This document shows, piece after piece, positions 25,153 through 31,780 of a DNA stretch of 37,462 nucleotides. The DNA comes from Actinomycetota bacterium (lineage in GTDB: Bacteria > Actinomycetota > Thermoleophilia > Solirubrobacterales > Thermoleophilaceae). The position numbers were made by a program, and so were the translations under genes. The DNA lies in NCBI GenBank assembly GCA_019246335.1, contig JAFAQQ010000109.1:1-37462 (forward strand), read 5' to 3'. The stretch's first letter is position 1; each line of letters begins with the position of its first letter. Under the pieces are notes generated by a model. It had not been told where the DNA came from. It saw only the letters and a program-made list of their open reading frames with translations, and searched no databases.

Positions 25153-25769
25153 TCGAGTCCGACGAGCGCGAGCGTCCACGGCAGCGGGGTGCGCACCTCG
25201 AGGACCCGGCCGTGGCGCGTGAGCAGCGAGTGGAACCCGACCTTCGACCAGTGGTTCACGTGACCGGGCGTATCCCCGAGCCGCGACAGGTACGCGCCGC
25301 GCGCCAGGTTGAGCAGCCGCCAGATGGGCTCGCGCGGCACGGATACCAGCAGCCTGCGCCGGGCGACCCTCGACATCTCGGCGAGCACCGCGTCGGGGTC
25401 CGGGACGTGCTCGAGCACCTCGATCCCGGCCACCAGGTCGAACTCGCCCGCGCCGAAGGGAAGCGACTCGGCGCGCGCGGCGGCGAACTCGAGGTTGGCC
25501 CGGCGGCGCGTATCCCATTCGGCCCGCAGAACCGGGTCGTCGAGGTCCACCCCCACCACCCGTCCGGCGCCGAGCCGCTCCGCCCACTCCGAGGTGAGGA
25601 CGCCTTCCCCGCAGCCGACGTCGAGGACCGACTCGGGCGCGGCGCGATCCCACAGCTCGTCGAGGGCCTCCCTGAAGCCGGCGACGAGGCGCCTGGCGAC
25701 CGGATTACCCGATCCGTACTTGTCGTAGAGGTTGCCGGTGGGTACCGCGGCCGCCGGGGCCCCGCTCAC
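25149..25769 (-). CDS. SAM-dependent methyltransferase, class I (methyltransferase 11/12 type)
   Basis: The 206-residue enzyme has SAM motif I VLDVGCGEGVLTSEWAERLG, the acidic end of strand 2 (VVGVDLDD), and GIEVLEHVPDPDAVLAEMSRVA. The N-terminal NLYDKYGSGNPVARRLVAGF is typical of methyltransferases in polysaccharide clusters. The GTG start overlaps the glycosyltransferase stop (GTGA) and its own stop overlaps the flippase TTG, so all three are translationally coupled. It probably methylates a sugar or lipid-linked intermediate; the substrate is not visible. Confidence 0.88.
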   Translation of the reverse strand: MSGAPAAAVPTGNLYDKYGSGNPVARRLVAGFREALDELWDRAAPESVLDVGCGEGVLTSEWAERLGAGRVVGVDLDDPVLRAEWDTRRRANLEFAAARAESLPFGAGEFDLVAGIEVLEHVPDPDAVLAEMSRVARRRLLVSVPREPIWRLLNLARGAYLSRLGDTPGHVNHWSKVGFHSLLTRHGRVLEVRTPLPWTLALVGLD

Positions 25770-26833
25770 AGCTTCAGCGCCTCGCGCCCGCCGTCGCCTC
25801 CGGTCGCGGGCGCCGAGCCGGCGCCGGTCGTGGGCTGGTCGACGGCCGCCGCCGCCGGGCCTTCGCCCGGCTCGTAGTGCGACGGCGCCACGCCGAGGTG
25901 GAGCTCGACCCGCCGGACGCGCTCGAGCACCCGCTGCTGCAGCACGCGGCTTCCGGCCAGGATGTCGCCCACCACGCCGAGGGCGGCGAGCTGCACCGCC
26001 GCCAGGAAGAGCACCGCGCCGAGGATCACGGACTGGATGTGGCCCCTGCCGCCGCCCTCGATCAGGAAGTAGAGGAAGCGGACCCACAGGACGAGCGCGC
26101 CGACGAAGAGGACGAGCGCCGCGGACATGAACACCCGGAGAGGCTCGTACAGCGCGTAGATGCGGAAGATCGAGATCGCGCCCTGGCGCACGTAGGAGGC
26201 CGTCGAGTGGAACAGGCGGGACTCGCGCGTCTTCGCATTCGTGCGGATCGGCGTGTGCTCGACGGCGACAAGTCCCTTGCCGGCCTGGATGATCGTCTCG
26301 AGCGTGTACGTGAACCGCGACACGACCTGAACCTGGATGGCCGCCTCCCGGTTGTAGGCACGAAAGCCGGAGGTCGTGTCCGGGATTTCCGTCTCGGATG
26401 CGCGACGCACGATCGCGCTGCCGACCCGCTGGAGGCGCTTCTTCACTCGGGAGAACTCCTTGACCGAGCCCACGGCGCGGTCACCGACCACCATGTCGGC
26501 GCGGCCGGCGAGGATGGGCTCGACGAGCTTCGGGATGTCGCGAGCGTCGTACTGGTTGTCGGCGTCGGTGTTCACGATCACGTCGGCGCCGAGCTTCAGG
26601 CACGCGTCGAGGCCGGCCTGGAACGCGGCCGCGAGCCCCTTGTGGTTCGTGAGGCGGACGATGTGGTCGACCCCGTGTGCGCGCGCGACCTCAACCGTGC
26701 GGTCCCGTGAGCCGTCGTCGACAACCAGCCATTCGACCGCGTCGAACCCCTCCACCGCGCGCGGGAGGTCGCCGAGGGTCGCGGGCAGCTGAGTCTCTTC
26801 GTCGAAGCAGGGGATCTGGACGATCAGCTTCAT
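25766..26833 (-). CDS. Family 2 glycosyltransferase with C-terminal membrane helices
   Basis: The 355-residue protein starts MKLIVQIPCFDEETQLPATL and has the GT-A motifs VVDDGSRDRT and NTDADNQYD (the DxD metal site). Two C-terminal membrane helices follow (VFMSAALVLFVGALVLWVRFLYF; VILGAVLFLAAVQLAALG), as in polyprenyl-phosphate glycosyltransferases of the DPM1/GtrB type. It probably loads a sugar onto a lipid carrier at the inner membrane. The last 40 residues are low-complexity Pro/Ala/Gly. First gene of the three-gene surface-glycan unit, divergent from ribD. Confidence 0.9.
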   Translation of the reverse strand: MKLIVQIPCFDEETQLPATLGDLPRAVEGFDAVEWLVVDDGSRDRTVEVARAHGVDHIVRLTNHKGLAAAFQAGLDACLKLGADVIVNTDADNQYDARDIPKLVEPILAGRADMVVGDRAVGSVKEFSRVKKRLQRVGSAIVRRASETEIPDTTSGFRAYNREAAIQVQVVSRFTYTLETIIQAGKGLVAVEHTPIRTNAKTRESRLFHSTASYVRQGAISIFRIYALYEPLRVFMSAALVLFVGALVLWVRFLYFLIEGGGRGHIQSVILGAVLFLAAVQLAALGVVGDILAGSRVLQQRVLERVRRVELHLGVAPSHYEPGEGPAAAAVDQPTTGAGSAPATGGDGGREALKL

Positions 26834-26923
26834 GCGGCCGGTCGCCAAGAGGCTAGTCGCCCGGGTGGATCGTGCGCCACCCAGCAGGCCCATCCGATGC
26901 CCCGACCCGGGACGCCGCAGATT

Positions 26924-26932
26924 CGAGTCAAC
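26924..26932. promoter_or_regulatory. Half-site of the ribD upstream palindrome
   Basis: CGAGTCAAC here is identical to the right arm of the perfect palindrome 37 bp downstream. It could be a second, weaker site for the same regulator, or a chance match. Confidence 0.35.
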
Positions 26933-26968
26933 CAGCCCGAATGCAGGAAGAAGCAGCCCCGCTGGTAC

Positions 26969-26988
26969 AGTTGACTCGCGAGTCAACT
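26969..26988. promoter_or_regulatory. 20-bp perfect palindrome upstream of ribD (candidate operator)
   Basis: AGTTGACTCGCGAGTCAACT is perfectly symmetric and sits 21 bp before the ribD ATG, between the divergent glycosyltransferase gene and the riboflavin operon. The TTGAC/GTCAA arms look like a dimeric regulator site. It lies next to a TACAGT hexamer (26966-26971) that could be a -10 box. No FMN riboswitch motifs were recognised in the spacer, so control may be at the DNA level. The regulator is unknown. Confidence 0.6.
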
Positions 26989-27009
26989 TCCGACCCCCGG
27001 AGCTCGAAA

Positions 27010-28137
27010 ATGGCTCAAATAGCAGGATCCGAGCGCGATTTGCGCCACCTGACCCGGGCCATCGAGCTAGCCGCGCAGGCCCGCGGCATGACGAGTCCAA
27101 ACCCGCTCGTGGGAGCGGTCGTGGTCAAGGAGGACAGGGTGATCGGCGAGGGCCTCCACACCGGCGCCGGCGAGCCGCACGCCGAGCGCGCCGCGCTCGA
27201 CGCTTGCACGGAGAGCCCCGACGGAGCCACCCTCTACGTCTCGCTCGAGCCCTGCTGTCACACCGGGCGGACCCCGCCGTGCACCGACGCGATCGTCGAG
27301 GCCGGCGTCCGGCGTGTCGTGATCGCATCCGACGACCCGACGCCGAAGGCGAGCGGGCGCGGCCTCGGCATATTGCGCGACGAGGGCGTCGCGGTGGACG
27401 TCCTCGACGGCGAGGTGTCCGAGCGCGCCCGGCTGCTCAACCAGCCCTTTCGCAAGCACGCGCGGACGGGGAAGCCGCTCGTGATCCTCAAGTGGGCGAT
27501 GACGATGGACGGGAAGGTGGCCACGAGCAGCGGCGACTCTCGCTGGATCTCGGGGAAGGCGAGCCGCGCCCGTGCGCACCGGTGGCGGGCGGAGGTCGAC
27601 GCGGTGGCGGTCGGGATCGGCACGGCGCTCGCCGACGATCCCCTGCTCACCGCGCGTGTGGAGGCCGTCGCGCGGCAGCCGAGGCGGGTGGTGTTCGACT
27701 CCGAGGCGCGGCTGCCGCTCGAGGGGCAGCTTGCACGCAGCCTCGACGACGCCCCCGTCGTCGTGGTCTGCTCGCGGGCCGCGCCGCGCCGCCACGTCCA
27801 GGCGCTCGAGGCGGCGGGCATCGGCACGGTGACCGTCAGCGGGCCGAACGAGACCGCCCGCGTGAAGGCCGCGCTCGACGAGCTCGGCGCGCTCGAGATC
27901 CAGTCGCTCCTCGTCGAGGGCGGGCCCCACCTGGCCGGCGCCCTGGCCGACGCGGGCGAGGTGGACGAGGTGCGCGTGTTCGTCGCGCCCCTCCTCGCCG
28001 GGGGTCGCCGCTCGCGCACCGCCGTGGAGGGCCAGGGCGTGGAGCTGATCCGCGAGGCGGCGCGTCCCGCCTCCGCCACCGAGGTCGAGCGGATCGGCGA
28101 CGACGTGCTGATCTCGGCGCGCCTCAGGGAGTGGTGA
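27010..28137 (+). CDS. ribD: Bifunctional riboflavin deaminase/reductase RibD
   Basis: The 375-residue protein converts the product of GTP cyclohydrolase II to the ribityl-aminopyrimidine phosphate. The N-terminal deaminase domain has the zinc site PHAERAAL and SLEPCCHTGRTPPC. The C-terminal reductase domain begins ILKWAMTMDGKVAT and has the NADPH-binding LVEGGPHLAGAL. ATG 27010 is preceded by GGAG at a 7-nt spacing, so it is favoured over the longer ORF start at 26872. The stop overlaps the ribE ATG by one base. Confidence 0.95.
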   Translation: MAQIAGSERDLRHLTRAIELAAQARGMTSPNPLVGAVVVKEDRVIGEGLHTGAGEPHAERAALDACTESPDGATLYVSLEPCCHTGRTPPCTDAIVEAGVRRVVIASDDPTPKASGRGLGILRDEGVAVDVLDGEVSERARLLNQPFRKHARTGKPLVILKWAMTMDGKVATSSGDSRWISGKASRARAHRWRAEVDAVAVGIGTALADDPLLTARVEAVARQPRRVVFDSEARLPLEGQLARSLDDAPVVVVCSRAAPRRHVQALEAAGIGTVTVSGPNETARVKAALDELGALEIQSLLVEGGPHLAGALADAGEVDEVRVFVAPLLAGGRRSRTAVEGQGVELIREAARPASATEVERIGDDVLISARLREW

Positions 28138-28721
28138 TGTTCACGGGACTGGTGGAGGCCACCGGGACGGTCACACGGGTCGAGCCCGCCCCGGAGGGAG
28201 CGCGGATCGAGGTGCGCGCCGAGCTGGCGCGGCGGCTCGAGCCAGGCGGCTCGGTCGCGATCAACGGGGTCTGCCTCACGGCGACCGCCGTTGGGAAGGC
28301 GGGCTTTGCGGCCGATGTGATGGCCGAGACGCTCCGCCGCTCGTCGCTCGGACCGCTCGCCGCCGGGGACGAGGTGAACCTCGAGCTGCCCGTGGCCGCC
28401 GGGGCCCCGCTCGGCGGGCACATCGTGCAGGGCCACGTGGACGGCACCGGCACGATCCGATCCGTGCGCGAGGAGGGGATCGCGCGCGTCGTCGGCGTCG
28501 CCTGCGATCCGTCGCTCCTGCGCTACGTGGTCGAGAAGGGCTCGATCGCGATCGACGGCGTGTCGTTGACCGTTGCGGGGGTTGATGACGAGTCGTTCGA
28601 GGTCTCGCTCATCCCGGAGACGCTCGAGCGCACGACCCTCGGCGCCGCGGCGCCGGGCCGCCTCGTGAACCTCGAGGTCGACGTCGTCGCGAAGTACGTC
28701 GAGAGCCTGGTGCGCGCGTGA
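28137..28721 (+). CDS. ribE: Riboflavin synthase alpha subunit
   Basis: The 194-residue protein starts MFTGLVEATGTV, the canonical start of riboflavin synthase, and contains two lumazine-binding barrels: GSVAINGVCLTAT in the first and GSIAIDGVSLTVAGVD in the second, with GHIVQGHVDGTG between. It dismutates two 6,7-dimethyl-8-ribityllumazine molecules into riboflavin. The ribD stop and ribE start share one base, and the ribE stop overlaps the ribBA GTG (GTGA). The ORF-track line from 26832 covers it in frame with a shadow extension. Confidence 0.96.
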   Translation: MFTGLVEATGTVTRVEPAPEGARIEVRAELARRLEPGGSVAINGVCLTATAVGKAGFAADVMAETLRRSSLGPLAAGDEVNLELPVAAGAPLGGHIVQGHVDGTGTIRSVREEGIARVVGVACDPSLLRYVVEKGSIAIDGVSLTVAGVDDESFEVSLIPETLERTTLGAAAPGRLVNLEVDVVAKYVESLVRA

Positions 28722-30043
28722 CCGACCACCCGTTCAGCGGCATCGAGGAAGCCCTCGAGGACATCCGCGCCGGGCGGATGGTCGTCGTGTGCGACGCCGA
28801 GGACCGCGAGGACGAGGGCGACCTCGTGATGGCCGCCCACCTGGCCACGCCGGAGGCGATCGACTTCATGGCGCGCGAGGGGCGCGGCCTCATCTGCCTG
28901 GCGCTGACGCCGGACCGGTGCGACGAGCTGGGCCTCGACCTCATGTCCGCGAAGAACGAGTCTGCCTTCCAGGGCGCGTTCGACGTCTCGATCCGGGCGG
29001 GCGACGGCGACCGGGCTCACACCATCCAGGTCGCGATCGATCCGTCCGCTCGGCCGGAGGACCTGGTCCAACCCGGGCACGTCGTACCCCTCCGCGCACG
29101 GCCCGGCGGCGTGCTGGAGCGCGCCGGCCAGACGGAGGCCGCCGTCGACCTCGCGAGGCTCGCCGACCTCAACCCCGCCGGCGTCGTCTGCGAGGTGAAG
29201 AACGAGGACGGCACGATGGCGCGCGTCCGCGACCTCGCCGCGCTGAGCAGCGGTCACGGCCTGCGGATGATCACGGTCGCCGACCTCATCGCGTACCGCC
29301 GCCGCCACGACAAGCTGGTCGAGCGCGTGGTGGAGGCCAGCCTCCCGACCGAGTTCGGCGAGTTCAACGTGGTGGGGTTCCGCTCGCTGGTCGACGACAA
29401 GCACCACGTGGCGATGGTCAAGGGCGACGTCGCGGGCGAGGAGGACGTGCTGGTGCGTGTGCACTCCGAGTGCCTGACCGGCGACGTGTTCCACTCGCTC
29501 CGGTGCGACTGCGGCCAGCAGCTCGAGAGCGCGCTGAGGCTGATCGAGGCCGAGGGGCGCGGCGTGCTCCTCTACCTGGCCCAGGAGGGTCGCGGGATCG
29601 GGCTGCTGAACAAGCTCCGCGCGTACCGGCTCCAGGAGGAGGGGCTGGACACGGTCGACGCCAACCTGGAGCTCGGAATGCCCGCCGACCTGCGCGACTA
29701 CGGGATCGGCGCCCAGATCCTGGTGGACCTCGGGCTGTCGAGCATCCGGCTGCTCACCAACAACCCCAGGAAGATCGTCGGGCTCGAGGGCTACGGCTTG
29801 ACCGTGACCGACCAGCTCCCGATTCAGCACGCGGCGACCGAGCACAACCGCGACTACCTGCGGGCGAAGCGCGACCGCCTCGGCCACCTCCTCCACCACC
29901 AGGGCCTCGCGCTCGACGAGGAGATGATCCACGAGGAGCGCTCGCGCGACCGGGCGCGCGGCCGCGACGCCCGCGCGACCGGGGCGATGCGGCCGGCTCC
30001 GCTGGGCCATGGGGACGAGCCCCCGGAGCGACCCGGTGGCTGA
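28718..30043 (+). CDS. ribBA: RibBA: GTP cyclohydrolase II fused to a degenerate DHBP synthase domain
   Basis: This 441-residue protein has an N-terminal RibB-type domain (about 1-205) and a C-terminal RibA domain (about 210-400). RibA looks intact: the zinc ligands lie in SECLTGDVFHSLRCDCGQQ, followed by EGRGIGLLNK. RibB keeps DAEDREDEGDLV and the PGHVVPLRA stretch but lacks the GVTTGxSAADR loop: only GDG separates IRA from DRAHTI. GHTEA is GQTEA, with Gln138 in place of the catalytic His. DHBP synthase activity is therefore doubtful. Start is GTG overlapping the ribE stop. The C-terminal 40 residues are low complexity and overlap ribH. Confidence 0.93.
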   Translation: MTDHPFSGIEEALEDIRAGRMVVVCDAEDREDEGDLVMAAHLATPEAIDFMAREGRGLICLALTPDRCDELGLDLMSAKNESAFQGAFDVSIRAGDGDRAHTIQVAIDPSARPEDLVQPGHVVPLRARPGGVLERAGQTEAAVDLARLADLNPAGVVCEVKNEDGTMARVRDLAALSSGHGLRMITVADLIAYRRRHDKLVERVVEASLPTEFGEFNVVGFRSLVDDKHHVAMVKGDVAGEEDVLVRVHSECLTGDVFHSLRCDCGQQLESALRLIEAEGRGVLLYLAQEGRGIGLLNKLRAYRLQEEGLDTVDANLELGMPADLRDYGIGAQILVDLGLSSIRLLTNNPRKIVGLEGYGLTVTDQLPIQHAATEHNRDYLRAKRDRLGHLLHHQGLALDEEMIHEERSRDRARGRDARATGAMRPAPLGHGDEPPERPGG

Positions 30044-30479
30044 GGATCCCGCCGCGCCGGTCTACGCGATCGTGGCGTCGCGCTTCTACGAGGAGCTCGC
30101 GAACCGGCTGGTCGAGGGCGCCGAGCGGGTGTTCCGGGAGGCCGGCGCCGGTTACGAGGTGCACCCCGTCCCCGGCGCGTTCGAGCTGCCGCTCGCGGCG
30201 AGCTACTGCGCGGGGTCCGGCCGCTACGTCGGCGTTGCCTGCCTCGGCGCGGTGATCCGAGGCGAGACCGACCACTACGAGTACGTCTGCTCCGAGGCGG
30301 CGCGCGGGATCGCCCGGGTCTCGCTCGACACCGGAGTCCCGTGCGCCTTCGGCGTGCTCACCGTCGAGAGCATGGAGCAGGCCGTGGCGCGCGCCGGCGG
30401 TGGCACGCGGCACACGGGCGAGGACGCCGCGCGGGCGGCGCTGCGGATGGTGGAGCTGCGGGCGCAGCTCCACGGCTGA
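30036..30479 (+). CDS. ribH: 6,7-dimethyl-8-ribityllumazine synthase
   Basis: The 147-residue protein condenses the pyrimidine with DHBP to give lumazine, the RibE substrate. Motifs are VPGAFELPLAA, GAVIRGETDHYEYV and FGVLTVESMEQAVARAGG (family GVLTxxNxEQAxxRAG). I choose GTG 30036, which has GGAG 7 nt upstream (30025-30028), over ATG 30009, which has no clear site. It overlaps the ribBA stop by 8 nt. The last codons and the stop are part of a 25-bp repeat present three times. Confidence 0.93.
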   Translation: MAEDPAAPVYAIVASRFYEELANRLVEGAERVFREAGAGYEVHPVPGAFELPLAASYCAGSGRYVGVACLGAVIRGETDHYEYVCSEAARGIARVSLDTGVPCAFGVLTVESMEQAVARAGGGTRHTGEDAARAALRMVELRAQLHG

Positions 30480-30541
30480 GCGGGGACCCCCGCTCCACGG
30501 CTGAGCGGATACCCCAGCTCCACGGCTGAGCGGATACCGGC
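30467..30541. repeat. Three 25-bp tandem repeats covering the ribH stop codon
   Basis: The unit GCTCCACGGCTGAGCGG followed by about eight bases occurs at 30467, 30492 and 30517 with an exact 25-bp period. The last two copies share ATACC where the first has GGACC. The first copy encodes the end of RibH and its stop. This looks like recent slippage or duplication. Confidence 0.9.
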
Positions 30542-30544
30542 TCA

Positions 30545-30584
30545 TTGGTGGATTGACCGTGCCATAGCACTGTCAATCCACCAA
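30545..30584. terminator. Strong hairpin between ribH and rpmB
   Basis: TTGGTGGATTGAC and GTCAATCCACCAA form a perfect 13-bp stem. Inside it, after one mismatch, GTGC/GCAC pairs around a CATA loop. It probably ends the rib transcript before rpmB, though no T-run follows; a protein-binding site is the alternative. Confidence 0.6.
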
Positions 30585-30616
30585 CGAACGACCCGCCGCC
30601 GCTACCCTTCCGCGCC

Positions 30617-30808
30617 GTGCCCAAGGTCTGTCACGTATGCGGCAAGGGGCCCGCGTTCGGGCATAGCCGCAGCCACTCCATGGTCGCCACGAAGCGGCGC
30701 TTCGAGCCGAACCTCCAGAAGGTCCGCATCATGGTCGGGGCCACGCCATCGCGCGAGTACGTCTGCACCCGCTGCCTGAAGGCGGGCAAGGTGCAGAAGG
30801 CCGCCTGA
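30617..30808 (+). CDS. rpmB: 50S ribosomal protein L28
   Basis: The 63-residue protein (GTG start) reads [20 protein letters not shown] at its N-terminus and has a second CTRC pair near residue 51, giving the zinc-binding C+ form of L28. The basic core NLQKVRIMV matches the family. L28 stabilises the 50S E-site region. It stands alone 32 nt after a hairpin. In many relatives rpmB lies beside DAK/recG; here it is about 9 kb from them. Length is typical. Confidence 0.95.
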   Translation: MPKVCHVCGKGPAFGHSRSHSMVATKRRFEPNLQKVRIMVGATPSREYVCTRCLKAGKVQKAA

Positions 30809-31061
30809 GCCAGCAGCGGCGGTCGCAGCCCTCCCATCGAGCGACTCCATTGCGTGATCTGGCGCTTCGCCACTCGCGGGGCGGAATCGGGGTGGCGAAA
30901 TCGCCCGGCCCGGGTTAGGTTGGTCGGAGAGCTTGCTGGCAGTGCGGACTCGCCCATGACCGCGCCGTAGCAGCCGCGATCGCCGACCGCCGGCGGTCGC
31001 GGCGCCGCCGGCCGCCGCGGCTCGCCGTCTCGAGCTAGGCAGCCGCGTCTGTGCGCTCTGG
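30809..31061. other. Convergent intergenic region between rpmB and def
   Basis: No gene is supported in these 253 bp. It holds an imperfect inverted repeat (GGCG-c-TTCGCCAC at 30861-30873 against GTGGCGAA-at-CGCC at 30892-30905), a 16-bp palindrome CGACCGCCGGCGGTCG at 30984-30999, and the second copy of the def tail repeat. The two symmetric elements are candidates for terminating the converging transcripts; neither has a T-run. No tRNA-like fold was recognised. Confidence 0.5.
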
Positions 31062-31087
31062 CTAGGCAGCCTCTTCTGTGCGCTCTG
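31034..31087. repeat. Two 27-bp tandem repeats covering the def stop codon
   Basis: GCTAGGCAGCC followed by GCGTCTGTG or CTCTTCTGTG and CGCTCTG appears twice with an exact 27-bp period. On the minus strand the copies read PERTEEAA-stop and then PERTDAAA-stop in the same frame, so the end of def, stop included, was duplicated. Confidence 0.9.
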
Positions 31088-31688
31088 GCTGCCGCAGCGC
31101 CCGGATCGCCTCCTTGCGCTGGTCGCGCGAGGTCCTGTCGAGGATGAGAACCCCGTCGAGGTGGTCGATCTCGTGCTGGATCACGCGAGCCTCGAGCCCC
31201 GACGCCTCGACCAGGCGGTCCTCGCCGGTCTCGTCTCGAGCGCGGACGCGCACGTGGACCGGGCGCTCCACGTCCACCTGGACGCCGGGGATCGAGAGGC
31301 AGCCCTCCTCGGCGACCTCCTCCTCTCCCGCCACCCACTCCACCTCCGGGTTGACGAGCGCGATCACCGGAGCATCCTGCCCGACGCGATAGACGAGGAC
31401 CCGCTGCGACACCCCGAGCTGGGGCGCAGCGAGACCGACCCCGAACGCGTCGCTCATGATGCCCGCCATCCGGGCGACCTGGTTGCGCAGGGTCTCGTCG
31501 AAGCGGTCGACGGGCGTGGCCCGGCTCTTCAGGATCGGGTCCCCGTAGCGGCGGACGAACGACATCGCCGCGACGCGGCGGGCCTCGACCTCGGGGTCGA
31601 GCCGCGGCTGCTCGTCGGCCTCGGGGTCGAGCGGCTCGTGCAGCTGGGGCTCGAGCTCGCCGGTGCTCTCGTGCCGCTCGTCGTCCAC
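31062..31688 (-). CDS. def: Peptide deformylase
   Basis: The 208-residue metalloenzyme removes the formyl group from nascent chains. All three motifs are intact: GVGLAAPQLG, EEGCLSIPG (metal Cys) and QHEIDHLDG (HExxH). An acidic N-terminal extension of about 40 residues (DDERHESTGELEPQ and following) precedes the catalytic domain, which starts FVRRYGDPILK. An internal ATG at SFVRRYG would give a standard-length enzyme, so the long start is less certain. The gene lies 92 nt downstream of priA on the same strand. Confidence 0.95.
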   Translation of the reverse strand: MDDERHESTGELEPQLHEPLDPEADEQPRLDPEVEARRVAAMSFVRRYGDPILKSRATPVDRFDETLRNQVARMAGIMSDAFGVGLAAPQLGVSQRVLVYRVGQDAPVIALVNPEVEWVAGEEEVAEEGCLSIPGVQVDVERPVHVRVRARDETGEDRLVEASGLEARVIQHEIDHLDGVLILDRTSRDQRKEAIRALRQPERTEEAA

Positions 31689-31780
31689 GGGCCGAGTTTA
31701 AGGGCGATCTCACCCCAGCCCGGGCGCCATCGTGCCCGGCGGGCTCTCGCGGCCGCCGCCGCGGGCCTGCGCCGCGCGCG

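Noticed and set aside
26834-27009. FMN riboswitch upstream of ribD
   Set aside because: The conserved RFN sequence blocks were not recognised in the spacer; a palindrome is present instead.
26832-28136. Long plus-strand frame upstream of ribE
   Set aside because: It is the out-of-frame translation of ribD; only the part from ATG 28137 is ribE.
30467-30541. CRISPR array
   Set aside because: The three 25-bp units abut directly with no spacers, and no cas genes are present.
30809-31061. tRNA or small RNA gene
   Set aside because: No cloverleaf arms or T-loop motif could be read on either strand; only inverted repeats were found.
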